A program made the translations under genes and the position numbers. Below the pieces are notes generated by a model. That model saw only the letters and a list, made by a program, of their open reading frames with translations, was not told where the DNA came from and made no database searches. A DNA stretch of 64,000 bases, from contig RAYE01000013.1 of the NCBI GenBank assembly GCA_003612285.1, positions 1 to 64,000 of the forward strand. The letters are read 5' to 3'. Positions within the stretch are counted from its first letter, which is position 1. Each line of letters begins with the position of its first letter. The DNA is from a bacterium D16-51. GTDB lineage: Bacteria > Bacillota > Clostridia > Lachnospirales > Lachnospiraceae. Below are positions 54,655 to 63,439 of this stretch, one piece after another.

Positions 54655-56373
54655 ATGGATTACAAAGAGGTGTATGAAACATGGTGTACGGATTCCTATT
54701 TTGATGAGGAAACAAAAAAGGAATTAAAGGATTTGGCGGGCAATGAAGAAGAAATTAAGGATCGTTTTTACCGCCAGCTTGAATTTGGGACAGGAGGCCT
54801 CCGTGGCGTGATTGGGGCAGGTACCAACAGGATGAATATTTATACTGTCCGCCAGGCAACGCAGGGGCTTGCAAATTATATTTTAAGTGAAAACGGGCAG
54901 GAAAAGGGCGTGGCAATTGCCTATGATTCCAGGAGGATGTCGCCGGAATTTGCAAAGGAAGCTGCACTTTGCCTGAACGCAAATGGAATCAAAGCATATT
55001 TGTTTGAGTCGCTCCGCCCAACGCCGGAACTTTCATTTGCAGTGCGCTACCTCGGCTGCATTGCGGGAATCGTTGTAACAGCAAGCCATAACCCAAGGGA
55101 ATATAATGGGTACAAAGTATATTGGGAAGATGGCGCGCAGATTACCCCGCCGCATGATAAAAATATCCTGGCAGAGGTTGCCAAAGTTACGGATTTTGGG
55201 ATGATTCGCACAATGGCGGAAGAAGAAGCTGTTCAGAAGGGGCTTCTGCATATAATTGACAGTTCCGTGGATGATGAATATATGGCAGAATTAAAGAAGC
55301 AGAGCATCCACCCGGAGATGATTGAAAAGGTTTCAAAGGATATTAAGATTGTCTATACACCGCTGCATGGGACGGGCAATATTCCTGTCAGGCGCGTATT
55401 AAAGGAACTTGGTTTTGAAAATGTCTATGTGGTAAAAGAGCAGGAGAAACCAGACGGGGCATTCCCAACGGTAGCTTACCCGAACCCGGAGGACGCTAAA
55501 GCATGGGAACTGGCATTAAAACTTGCAAAAGAAGTAGATGCCGATATTGTGCTTGCGACTGACCCGGATGCAGACCGTCTTGGGGTTTATGCAAAAGATA
55601 CCAGGACAGGGGAATATGTCAGCTTTACCGGAAACATGTCAGGTTCTTTGATTGCAGAGTATATTTTGCGCGAAAAGGCGGCAAAGAATGAGATGCCAGA
55701 GAACCCGGCCATTATTGAAACAATTGTTACAACGGATATGTTAAAGGCAGTTGCAAAAGAGTATGGCGCTGCATTGATAGAAGTTTTGACAGGCTTTAAA
55801 TACATTGGGGAACAGATTAAATTATTTGAACAGGACAACAGCCATCACTATGTATTTGGGATGGAAGAAAGTTATGGCTGCCTTGCCGGGACATATGCGC
55901 GTGACAAGGATGCCTGTGTTGCAGTTATGATGCTGTGTGAGGTGGCAGCATATTATAAATTGCAGGGTAAGACGCTTTGCGATGCCATGGAAGAGATGTA
56001 CCAGAAATATGGCTATTATCAGGAAGGGCTTGCAACAGTTACAAAGAAGGGCATGGATGGCGCACAGCAGATTCAGGATTTGATGGCAGGCCAGCGGAAG
56101 AACCCGCCGAAAGAACTTGGCGGATATAAAGTGCTCCGTGTCCGTGATTACCAGGAGGATAAGGTTACAGATATGGAGACAGGGCAGGAGTCCCCGACAG
56201 GGCTTCCGGCTTCCAATGTTCTTTACTATGAACTGGAAAATAATGCATGGTGCTGTGTCCGCCCTTCCGGTACAGAACCAAAAATTAAATATTATTTTGG
56301 CGTAAAGGGAGAATCCGTTGCGGATGCAAAGGGGAAACTGGAAGCGCTGAAAAAAGATATTATGGGAGAATAG
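54655..56373 (+). CDS. Phospho-sugar mutase (phosphoglucomutase)
   Basis: The 572-residue enzyme interconverts glucose 1- and 6-phosphate. It has FGTGGLRGVIGAGTNRMN near residue 42, the phosphoserine loop IVVTASHNPREYNGYKVY near residue 140, the metal loop ATDPDADRLGV, the sugar loop FGMEESYG and the phosphate loop RPSGTEPKIKYYF. Length and domain order are those of PgcA-type Firmicutes mutases. It joins malQ products, galactose catabolism and GlgA supply. ATG 54655 has TTGGAGGAG upstream. Confidence 0.94.
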   Translation: MDYKEVYETWCTDSYFDEETKKELKDLAGNEEEIKDRFYRQLEFGTGGLRGVIGAGTNRMNIYTVRQATQGLANYILSENGQEKGVAIAYDSRRMSPEFAKEAALCLNANGIKAYLFESLRPTPELSFAVRYLGCIAGIVVTASHNPREYNGYKVYWEDGAQITPPHDKNILAEVAKVTDFGMIRTMAEEEAVQKGLLHIIDSSVDDEYMAELKKQSIHPEMIEKVSKDIKIVYTPLHGTGNIPVRRVLKELGFENVYVVKEQEKPDGAFPTVAYPNPEDAKAWELALKLAKEVDADIVLATDPDADRLGVYAKDTRTGEYVSFTGNMSGSLIAEYILREKAAKNEMPENPAIIETIVTTDMLKAVAKEYGAALIEVLTGFKYIGEQIKLFEQDNSHHYVFGMEESYGCLAGTYARDKDACVAVMMLCEVAAYYKLQGKTLCDAMEEMYQKYGYYQEGLATVTKKGMDGAQQIQDLMAGQRKNPPKELGGYKVLRVRDYQEDKVTDMETGQESPTGLPASNVLYYELENNAWCCVRPSGTEPKIKYYFGVKGESVADAKGKLEALKKDIMGE

Positions 56374-56393
56374 GGCAGGGCTGTCGTAAAAAA

Positions 56394-56447
56394 TTAATGA
56401 TATGAAATGATAAAGGCGTGTTTGAGATGAAACTCAGGCACGCCTTA
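56394..56447. repeat. 54-nt direct repeat, copy 1 (terminator-like)
   Basis: TTAATGATATGAAATGATAA and the following GGCGTGTTTGAG...CTCAGGCACGCC hairpin match 59881-59934 at about 50 of 54 positions. In the second copy the left part is the end of the HD-GYP gene, so this copy looks like a detached HD-GYP 3' end plus its terminator. A 17-base piece (CGTAAAAAATTAATGATA region) recurs at 58165. Confidence 0.8.
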
Positions 56448-56449
56448 TG

Positions 56450-56639
56450 TTGCTTTATCAACTTTCAGTCGCATGATGGGCTTGCTGATTGAGAAATCAG
56501 CAGGCATTGTGAAACAGCTTGTCCTTGAAATGTAGGGCAAGCTGTTAAGCACGGATCGTAGCAGAGCGTAGACTGACGTATCAGATAAAATTTAGTCAAG
56601 TAAAAACGTTGACATGCAACTGCCTTAGTAATATACTCA
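56450..56639. repeat. Decayed family A palindromic repeat
   Basis: The right end reads GACTGACG, then CAGATAAAATTT, then CAAGTAAAAACGTTGACATG, then ACTGCCTTAGTAATATA. These follow the same order as the right half of the copy at 1250-1422. A CAGCTTGTCC/GGGCAAGCTG stem lies in the middle. The left arm is eroded. Confidence 0.6.
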
Positions 56640-56897
56640 AGAAGGATTAGTAACTTTCATAGTCAGCTCCCTTTCATAAATGATAAGAACTCATTGATTG
56701 AATAACCACACGATTAAGCTAAGCTGCTTAAACAATTCTTGCATGTATTATCCCCCGTTTTGTTTTGACAGGATTACCAGCGACCTCCTGAAAGTAGAAT
56801 TGTAGGATGGAATCCATCAAAGCAACAAGGATGCCATCGGTTTATGATCTCACTGTTACAGGAAGATTAGATAAAGCATCCCTTCCTGTCCTTTATT

Positions 56898-57025
56898 GTT
56901 ACTATTCACGGACATTCTTTTTCTCGCGATAGACCCTTTGCCTGCGGCATAGGCCATCGCTATGCGGTTTTGTCTATCTTATGAAAAAAGAACAGCCTTT
57001 TAAGGAATTGACCGTGAATAGTAAC
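56898..57025. mobile_element. MITE-like element B3 (128 bp)
   Basis: Exact 14-bp ends GTTACTATTCACGG and CCGTGAATAGTAAC. The flanks CCTTTATT and CTTTTATT agree at seven of eight positions, an aged target duplication. Its interior, read on the other strand, matches the right half of element B1 (AGGCTGTTCTTTTTTCATAA, AGGGTCTATCGC and others). It is non-coding. Confidence 0.9.
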
Positions 57026-57072
57026 CTTTTATTATTTGTGCCATCGGCTAAAAGGCGGCGGAATGGAGATTA

Positions 57073-57180
57073 GTGTGAAAAATCACACTGATGTGCTGAT
57101 TTTTCACACGGCTATTTGTTTTTGAGCAAAACAAATAGCTTTGATGGCAGATGAGAAACTGCATTCGCAGCTTTCTCATC
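57073..57180. repeat. Three consecutive hairpins upstream of the 57.2-kb gene
   Basis: GTGTGAAAAATCA/TGATTTTTCACAC (57073-57109), GCTATTTGTTT/AACAAATAGC (57111-57139) and GATGAGAAA/TTTCTCATC (57150-57180) form three side-by-side stems just before the ribosome binding site. They could be a structured leader or nested palindromic insertions. Confidence 0.6.
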
Positions 57181-57218
57181 GCCTCTTCGCAACAAGTTGC
57201 TCAGAAATGAGGATTTTT

Positions 57219-57968
57219 ATGAAAAAGAAAATAATTTTAGGGATAATTTTATTGTGCATAATTACAAATATATCATTTTCAAGGGCGGAAGAGCCAAATT
57301 ATGAATTATTGGTAAAGCAGATTAACAATTATGCCAAAGAGGGAGTGGAGAATAAATTTGAATCTATGGCATCTTTATTGTGGGATGACCCGGACATCGA
57401 AATTTCCGGCAGGAAAAAAGAAGCACAGTTAGGACTCCCTTTTATTTATTATGATGCCAACTGCGGATCTAACCAAAATATGGATTTTTATTATCCTGTA
57501 ATGGTAAAAGGAAAAGTAGTTGGAATAATTGAGGCGATTTTATACAATGGAGATTGGACACTATCTATTACGGATATAAACAATGATTTTAAACAATTAA
57601 ATGATATAGATTATAATCATGACCAACCACTATTTTACACTATGGGAAGTGATGTTTTTATGGAAACTGCAAAATCTTGTATAAAATTTACTAATTTATT
57701 GGACAGTGTTAAAGAGACTTCTTTGCAAAAGGAATTTTCATTAAAATCTTATGAAGAAAAACTGAAGGAAATTGTTCAAAATACCCAAAATTTTCGCGAT
57801 AGTTCTCAGAGTTTAAAAGCAACAGACACAAACAGGAAAGAAAAGGAAACTGATACAAGCTTAAATCGGGACAGCAGCCAAAATCGGACAGAAGGCAAAT
57901 GGATATATGTAGGTATTGCTGTAATAATTTTGATTATTATAGTTGTATTACTAAGGCGAAAAAAATGA
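57219..57968 (+). CDS. Signal-peptide protein with C-terminal membrane anchor, unknown
   Basis: The 249-residue protein has a signal peptide (KKKIILGIILLCIITNISFS, likely cut after SRA), an extracellular domain of about 160 residues (with PFIYYDANCGSNQNMDFYYPVMV), a polar Ser/Thr/Asn/Lys linker and a C-terminal membrane helix ending in RRKK. This is a type I surface protein held by its C-terminus without LPxTG. I do not recognise the domain. ATG 57219 has TGAGGA upstream; the longer frame reads through a hairpin. It lies between repeats, with AT-rich base use like its surroundings. Confidence 0.7.
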   Translation: MKKKIILGIILLCIITNISFSRAEEPNYELLVKQINNYAKEGVENKFESMASLLWDDPDIEISGRKKEAQLGLPFIYYDANCGSNQNMDFYYPVMVKGKVVGIIEAILYNGDWTLSITDINNDFKQLNDIDYNHDQPLFYTMGSDVFMETAKSCIKFTNLLDSVKETSLQKEFSLKSYEEKLKEIVQNTQNFRDSSQSLKATDTNRKEKETDTSLNRDSSQNRTEGKWIYVGIAVIILIIIVVLLRRKK

Positions 57969-58474
57969 AAATGTTGTTGCTCTGTTAAAGATTGTTACTG
58001 TCCATTCCGTACCCGGTAATAGCAGCGGATATCCCTGCAGCACACGAAGTACAGCCTGGCTATGCTCTTATCGTCATTATGTTTGCAGCGCATCCATTTG
58101 AGCAGGATAAAGCTTGTGAATATTTTCAGACTGAAATCCTTATGGGAAAGTTGAGTTATTATAGCGTAAAAAATTAATGATAAGTATTTAATTAGAAACT
58201 ATTAATAATTAAATGGAACAACTTACTGAAAAAACGAAGAGGATTATTGCTGAAATATGCTTGCTGTATGTTTGGGAGTATATTCTGCATAAATTTAATT
58301 GTTTTAAATTGTTGTAAATAATGTTTGGATGGTATATACTATTTTCCATAAGGCATCCTCTGAAGTGGTTAAAAACAGTATACACTACAAAAGGATAGAT
58401 GTCTTATTATTTTGTGCAATTTTTAAATGTTCTCATTTATAGTTGGAAATAAATCCATATTGAGGAGAATGTCA
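57969..58474. other. Gene-poor stretch with possible remnants
   Basis: A 61-codon + strand frame (57992-58177, with PAAHEVQPGYALIVIMFAAH) and a 34-codon frame at 58213 have no good ribosome binding sites and no family I know. The 58165-58181 segment repeats 56386-56402. This looks like decayed sequence plus the promoter region of the HD-GYP gene. Confidence 0.35.
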
Positions 58475-58834
58475 ATGGATAAAAACAGAATGGTTAAAAG
58501 CATGATTCAGAGGGAAAAGAGTAAGAAAGAGCGGAAAGGACGGTGTATAAGCTATGGAAACAGAAATATTAGAAATACTGGAAACGGCGGCAATTGCGGT
58601 CAGCGGTTTCCTGATAAAAAAATATGTATTTTTAGAGCCGGATATGGAGGCAAAGAAGCAGCGCATCTTTTATCTGGTCAGTTTTTTCCTGATTGGCATT
58701 GTGTTCTTGGTTTTTGGAAAAGATGCGGCAAACATGACAGCACTGCTTTTAATTGGGCTGAATATCTGCCTTGGCAGGAAAAAGCATCGTCTGTATGGAC
58801 TGATTCAGATGCTGCCATTTCCGGGAATTATTAA
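58475..58834 (+). other. Overlapping upstream open frame with strong binding site
   Basis: GAGGAG at 58462-58467 precedes ATG 58475, the best translation start in the area. The first 28 residues are very basic (MDKNRMVKSMIQREKSKKER). The frame then overlaps the HD-GYP gene out of frame to 58834 and is composition-biased there. It may be a short coupling peptide or a frameshifted true N-terminus; the downstream part is probably not functional. Confidence 0.35.
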
Positions 58835-59897
58835 CGGACTTCTTGTTCCGACGCTGCTTGTACCGCCGTATTTCTTTGCGCTGTCAGTACAAGAGACGTT
58901 CATTTACCAGTTTATCCTTTATGGGGCATTAGCCGTGCTGTTTCTTTTATTCTATATAAAAGGGAAAAGCTGGCGGAGTTGGTTTCAGGATAATATGCAG
59001 CACAGGAGTCTTCGGAAATCAGAAAAGTATCTGCTATGGGTAATTGGGATTCTGATGCTTCTCTTTTCTAATCACACGACAATGCAGATTACATTGGACA
59101 GCGGCAATGTGCGGGCGGCAGACAGCATATATGGGCGGGGGCTGGCTCCTTTTATCGGAATTACCAGCGTTTCCGCCTTTGTTATGACGATTACAATTAT
59201 CGTGCTGATTATGCAGGGCAATAAGCGTTCCTTTTACCATGAGAGGATTTCCCGTATGCAGTCGGGTATGATTACGTTCATGGCGGAGGTCGTGGAAAAC
59301 AGGGACGACAATACGGGCGGGCATATCAGGCGCACTGCGGCATATGTAGAGTGCATTGCAAAGGAACTGAAAAGGCAGGGAATATACAGTGATATTCTTA
59401 CAGACAGATATTTAAGTGACATGGTAATTGTAGCACCACTTCACGACATTGGAAAAATACATATACCAGATGCTGTCCTGAATAAGCCGGGAAGGCTGAC
59501 AGAAGAAGAATTTGAGATAATGAAAACGCATACCACAGCAGGGGAGAAACTGCTTAACCACGCAAAGGTGGAGCTTGGGGAATCGGGGTATTTGAATATG
59601 GCAGTGGAGATGGCGGCGTATCATCACGAGTGGTGGAATGGAAAAGGTTATCCCTATGGCATCGGTGGGGAAGAAATACCGCTTTGTGCAAGGGTTATGG
59701 CGGTGGCAGATGTTTTTGACGCATTGACCTCCAAGCGTTGTTATAAAAATGCCATGCCGCTTGAAAAGGCATATGCAATTATCAGGGAGGAATCCGGCAC
59801 ACACTTTGATCCGGCAGTTGTGGAGGCATTTTTTGCGGTGGCAGGGGATATAGAGGAACAGAAGAAACTGAATAAAATAGTTAATGATATGAATTGA
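58554..59897 (+). CDS. Membrane HD-GYP domain protein
   Basis: HD-GYP proteins are cyclic di-GMP phosphodiesterases. The 447-residue protein has about seven membrane helices (residues 10-225), a linker helix, then the HD-GYP domain from about residue 235. It has ENRDDNTGGHIRRT, the metal motif HDIGKIHIPDAVLNKPGRL, HHEWWNGKGYPYG for the GYP motif and ADVFDALTSKR. All ligands needed for activity appear present. ATG 58554 has AAAGGACGG upstream at longer than usual distance, and a basic open frame overlaps its start. A hairpin terminator follows. The secreted proteins just downstream could be surface outputs of the same signal, by position only. Confidence 0.9.
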   Translation: METEILEILETAAIAVSGFLIKKYVFLEPDMEAKKQRIFYLVSFFLIGIVFLVFGKDAANMTALLLIGLNICLGRKKHRLYGLIQMLPFPGIINGLLVPTLLVPPYFFALSVQETFIYQFILYGALAVLFLLFYIKGKSWRSWFQDNMQHRSLRKSEKYLLWVIGILMLLFSNHTTMQITLDSGNVRAADSIYGRGLAPFIGITSVSAFVMTITIIVLIMQGNKRSFYHERISRMQSGMITFMAEVVENRDDNTGGHIRRTAAYVECIAKELKRQGIYSDILTDRYLSDMVIVAPLHDIGKIHIPDAVLNKPGRLTEEEFEIMKTHTTAGEKLLNHAKVELGESGYLNMAVEMAAYHHEWWNGKGYPYGIGGEEIPLCARVMAVADVFDALTSKRCYKNAMPLEKAYAIIREESGTHFDPAVVEAFFAVAGDIEEQKKLNKIVNDMN

Positions 59898-59940
59898 TAA
59901 AGGCGTGTTTGAGATAAAACTCAGACACGCCTTTTGCTGT
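59881..59940 (+). terminator. Terminator of the HD-GYP gene, 54-nt repeat copy 2
   Basis: AAAGGCGTGTTTGAG pairs with CTCAGACACGCCTTT around ATAAAA and is followed by TGCTGTTT. The left 18 bases are the last codons of the HD-GYP gene. It matches 56394-56447. Confidence 0.8.
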
Positions 59941-60252
59941 TTATATCCCAATCAGTTTTTCTCTGCTCCATATTCCCTGGGTTTTAGAAATACATTATCA
60001 ATGAAAAGTATCTTATTTACCAGTCGCACTATATATTTGCATTTCGCGCAAAATCCGTAAACTGTCAGGGGAATATGATAGAATAAAAACACGCTCTAAG
60101 GCGGTATCCAAACATGGAAATATATCAAAGATGTATTTTAAGAGGGGAGAAAGTTCCTAAGAAGGGAGGAAAAGATAAGAAATAACACAAACTATTTCGC
60201 AGCAATTCCTACGAAACGGATTATCAGAAAATGCAGAAAGGAAGGTTTAGAT

Positions 60253-60717
60253 ATGAAAAATAATTTGAAACGGATTTTAAGTGTGGCGCTGGTGCTGTGC
60301 CTGGCTGCTAACTTATGTGGCACTACGGTAAAAACTGCACAGGCAGCTGCATACAAGAAAACAATTAAAAAGATAGTTAAATTTAAGGCATGTGATGCCA
60401 GAGAATTTACCTTTCAACTGAAGTCAGCGGCGGAAGTGACAATAACAGCTAGTTTAAAAGGAAAAACTGTTGTAGGCCAGTATGTTGCAGTTCAACATAA
60501 AGGAAAAGGAAATGCTTTACAGGTTTTCGGTATGAAAGGCAAGAAGAAATCGAAAGAAAAAATAAAGTTTAAGAAGGGAACGCAGACGCTTTCGATTGGC
60601 AGCGGCGGAAGTGAGACAATAAATCTTGTAATAGAGATAACGGCTAAAAAGCCTGTATTGCAATTCCTGTCGGTAAAAGAGCCGAAAAAAGAGACTTGGC
60701 CGGAAGATGTTGGTTAA
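60253..60717 (+). CDS. Small secreted basic protein
   Basis: The 154-residue protein has a signal peptide (LKRILSVALVLCLAANLCG, cleaved near AQAAA) and a lysine-rich beta-type mature part (AAEVTITASLKGKTVVGQ, KKGTQTLSIGSGGSETINLV). It may be a single Ig-like or jelly-roll domain. No anchor is visible. GAAAGGAAGGTTTAG precedes the start. It is 41 bases upstream of another secreted protein, so the two are probably exported together. Confidence 0.75.
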   Translation: MKNNLKRILSVALVLCLAANLCGTTVKTAQAAAYKKTIKKIVKFKACDAREFTFQLKSAAEVTITASLKGKTVVGQYVAVQHKGKGNALQVFGMKGKKKSKEKIKFKKGTQTLSIGSGGSETINLVIEITAKKPVLQFLSVKEPKKETWPEDVG

Positions 60718-60758
60718 GATAAAACAGAGTTTATGGAATGAAAGGAGGGCTATACAGC

Positions 60759-62333
60759 ATGAAGGATAGAAGGAAGAAAACACATTTTTGGAAAAGAGCG
60801 CTGACGTTTCTGCTGGTGGCGTCTATGTGCCTGCCATTGCTTGGGAGCATGGCAGTGACGGTGGAGGCAGCGAAGAAGCCGGCGCCAGCGAGTGTGAAGA
60901 TCAGCCAGACAAAGCTGACTCTCACGGCAGGCAAAACAAAGCAGCTCACTTGTAAAATCAAGCCTGCGGGTGCAAACAAAAAGGTGGCGTGGAGCTCAAG
61001 CAACCCAGCAGTCGCAACGGTAAGCAGCAAGGGCGTAGTGAAAGGGATAAAGGCTGGGACAGCCACAATCACCGTGAAGGCAGCGGGGAACAAAAAGAAA
61101 GCAAAATGCAAGGTAACCGTTAAAAAGGCAAAACAGAAGACGATTTCAGCGACTATCCGTTTTTTGAATTATACGGGGAAGCAGATTGACGAGTTTTACT
61201 TCGAAGATTCAGGTGCGGCAGATTACGGAGACGAGTACCTTGAATCTCGCGGTTTCCAATACTGGTCGAAGAACAAATATCTAGATGTTCCGTTAAAATT
61301 TAAGACGAGCGCATCTCTTGATATTTTTATCCGATGCAGTGACGATACGGAATACGAGGCGACGGGGCTGAGCTTGAGCAAGGCAGCGGCGAAAAATACT
61401 AAAATCGAGCTGACGTCATCAGAGGTTGTGCTGAAAGTAAACAATAAGAAAATGGAATCTGTGCCATTCGAGAAGCAGAGCACAGATCCGGTTGAGACGC
61501 CGGCAGTGTCCACGGAGCCTGAGGCGGCTGATTTAATACCTGGCAACAAAAATTACTCTAACATCAAGATTGATAATATCAAGAAGAATGGAAATTATCT
61601 GGTTGGCTTCGACGTGAGCTATAAGACGGCATCCTCTATCGCTGCTGCGCCAGGAAGAATTTCCATCAACACGCAAGTGTTTAAAGCGTCTTACCCTGAT
61701 AATTCCTATGGGGATTTCACGAATATGGGCAAGTACGCAAAGACGCACAGCTATAAGGCATTTCCGACGACGCCTGCTGACTGTGGTTTTGTGACATGGA
61801 ATGCGCCATTTGCAAAGGGTGGCAGCGCATATTATGATGGTACGGCAACATTCAAGCGGTCGGGCGGCGGTGCAACACAAAAGCTTTCGGTCGTTTTTCC
61901 GGAAAATACAGTACTGCTGAACACGGAAAAGACGTATTATGTGTACCTGTGGTCGAATTATGGCGGAAAAACCTATCCGGATGCGTTTTTGTATACATTC
62001 ACCACGAACAAGGGAGAGTTTGTGCCGGAGGAGACTGTGCCTGGCAGTACAGGCATCAGCGATGCGGACTGGGATGCCCTGCAGAGTAACTATGCTGTGC
62101 TGGTGAATGCCTATAATGAGGTTGCGGACCTATACAACTCCGAAGAGATTAAAGCTAACAAGGATGTCGAGACGCTTATGGCTCAGGCGAAAAGTGTGAT
62201 TGAACAGATGGGGGAGATTAAGCGTGAGGATATGAGCGCCTCCCAGGGACAGGAACTGAATGCGGCAATTGGAGATATTGCAGAGGCTTTGCTAAAGATT
62301 ATTGAGTCGATGGAGACCAATCCGACTCTGTGA
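60759..62333 (+). CDS. Secreted protein with Big_2 domain
   Basis: The 524-residue protein has a signal peptide (ALTFLLVASMCLPLLGSM, cut near VEAA) and one Big_2 Ig-like domain (residues 40-125; WSSSNPAVATVSSKGVVKG and AGTATITVKAAG). Unknown beta-rich regions follow (ATIRFLNYTGKQIDEFYFED; a second with PGRISINTQVF and GYAKTHSYKAF-like strands), and the protein ends in a helical tail (EEIKANKDVETLMAQAKSV). The lysine-rich Big_2 repeats resemble those of the 1411-residue protein at 17932. ATG 60759 follows AAAGGAGGG. The coding region appears richer in GC than neighbouring genes, which hints at transfer. Confidence 0.8.
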   Translation: MKDRRKKTHFWKRALTFLLVASMCLPLLGSMAVTVEAAKKPAPASVKISQTKLTLTAGKTKQLTCKIKPAGANKKVAWSSSNPAVATVSSKGVVKGIKAGTATITVKAAGNKKKAKCKVTVKKAKQKTISATIRFLNYTGKQIDEFYFEDSGAADYGDEYLESRGFQYWSKNKYLDVPLKFKTSASLDIFIRCSDDTEYEATGLSLSKAAAKNTKIELTSSEVVLKVNNKKMESVPFEKQSTDPVETPAVSTEPEAADLIPGNKNYSNIKIDNIKKNGNYLVGFDVSYKTASSIAAAPGRISINTQVFKASYPDNSYGDFTNMGKYAKTHSYKAFPTTPADCGFVTWNAPFAKGGSAYYDGTATFKRSGGGATQKLSVVFPENTVLLNTEKTYYVYLWSNYGGKTYPDAFLYTFTTNKGEFVPEETVPGSTGISDADWDALQSNYAVLVNAYNEVADLYNSEEIKANKDVETLMAQAKSVIEQMGEIKREDMSASQGQELNAAIGDIAEALLKIIESMETNPTL

Positions 62334-62427
62334 GAGGCCGACGCAGGTTTTTCATAAAGTCATACAAAAGGGTTATTCTTTTTGATGAAAGCTTTTTACT
62401 CTGGTAATAAAGATAATATTAGTATTA

Positions 62428-62465
62428 GAGCATATAGAAACGGGGAATCTATATGCTCTTTTTTT
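62428..62465 (+). terminator. Terminator after the secreted-protein genes
   Basis: GAGCATATAGA pairs with TCTATATGCTC around AACGGGGAA and is followed by TTTTTTT. Confidence 0.92.
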
Positions 62466-62642
62466 GTCTAAAGGAGAAGCATGGATGATAAATTATTACT
62501 CTGATAGATAATTATCAATATTTTTATTCTCGCATAAGAGCTATAAATTGACACAGTTTCAATATGATGATATTCTTAGTATAAAAAATAGAAGAGAAGT
62601 AACTGTACCTGTAGTTCAATGAAAAGTCCGGGGGGAAGAAAG

Positions 62643-63145
62643 ATGTTAATCGCAATTTGTGATGACAATAAAGAGACAACAGAAGAAGTGTTATTGTATT
62701 GCAAGAGATATGTTGATGCTGTCGTACAAGTTGATACAGGGAATTTCGTTGCAGATTATTTCATAAACCAAACGGTTTCAGAATTAAAGAAGCAGGGAGA
62801 CATAGAATTTGAGATAATAGGGAGATTTCCTGAAAAAATAGTAGTATCAAATAGTGATTTATGTATTCTTTTTGGCAATGCCATGGAAAATGCTTTGGAA
62901 GCGCTGAAAAAAGTGGAGGGAGATAGAAAATTAACAGTGGTTATAAGAAATATCCATAATCATTTGTTTATAAGTATCGCCAATAGTACGGCTGCCCCGG
63001 AAACTATAGAGTTAAAAACAAGAAAAAAGATAAGGGGTATCAAGGCTATGGCGTTGGCAATATGATAAAAGTTGTTGAAAGTTATGGTGGAAATATAATA
63101 TTTGAAGTGGAAGATAACATATTTAATGCTGATATCTACATATGA
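62643..63145 (+). pseudogene. Response regulator/GHKL kinase chimera with -1 frame disruption
   Basis: The first 23 residues (LIAICDDNKETTEEVLLYCK) are the start of a LytTR-type response regulator. The rest matches the C-terminal ATPase of an AgrC/GHKL-type histidine kinase: FEIIGRFPEKIVVSNSDLCI and ILFGNAMENALEALKKV, the N box. A deletion must have joined the two genes. At 63023-63029 the heptamer A AAA AAG is followed by a frame ending at 63065. A -1 shift instead gives DKGYQGYGVGNMIKVVESYG, the missing G box, and ends at TGA 63145. A dead relic of a two-component pair is most likely. ATG 62643 has GGGGGAAG upstream. Confidence 0.8.
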
Positions 63146-63227
63146 AACAAATTTTTTATGTGATAAGAAAGGCAATAAAAAACTATAGTTATAAATCGGT
63201 TTTTAAGAATGAAAATAAAAGATAATA

Positions 63228-63257
63228 TTGTGAAAGCGTCAAAAGATGTGTTATAAT
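63228..63257 (+). promoter_or_regulatory. Promoter of the holin-like toxin gene
   Basis: TTGTGA (63228-63233) and a perfect TATAAT (63252-63257) with an 18-base spacer. In the leader, CCTCATTCT-AAAA-GGAATGGGG (about 63291-63314) can form a hairpin that hides part of the ribosome binding region, as in known type I toxins. Confidence 0.75.
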
Positions 63258-63321
63258 CTCGAAAGAGCAATCGTGTTACAGGGTGCGTTGACCTCATTCT
63301 AAAAGGAATGGGGGTGATGCT

Positions 63322-63435
63322 ATGAAAAAGGGAAAACGTAAGAAACATAAGATTCATATTTCTCTTATGGAGTTGCTGACATTTGGCATATTCCTTCTGG
63401 CATTGCTTACATTCGTGTTTACGTTTTGTAAGTAG
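63322..63435 (+). CDS. Putative holin-like type I toxin
   Basis: The 37-residue peptide has a basic N-terminus (KKGKRKKHKIHIS) and one membrane helix (LMELLTFGIFLLALLTFVF) that matches the Hol_Tox group (BsrG/TxpA/YonT-like: M-x-LLTFGxFLxALLTxV). Such peptides insert into the membrane and are kept silent by an antisense RNA. AATGGGGGTGATGCT precedes ATG 63322. The gene is followed by a GCCACCC/GGGTGGC hairpin, and a promoter on the other strand at 63544-63572 points back at it. Confidence 0.85.
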   Translation: MKKGKRKKHKIHISLMELLTFGIFLLALLTFVFTFCK

Positions 63436-63439
63436 CCTT

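Noticed and set aside
57992-58177. 61-codon frame after the surface-protein gene
   Set aside because: No ribosome binding site and no recognisable domain; kept only as possible decayed sequence.
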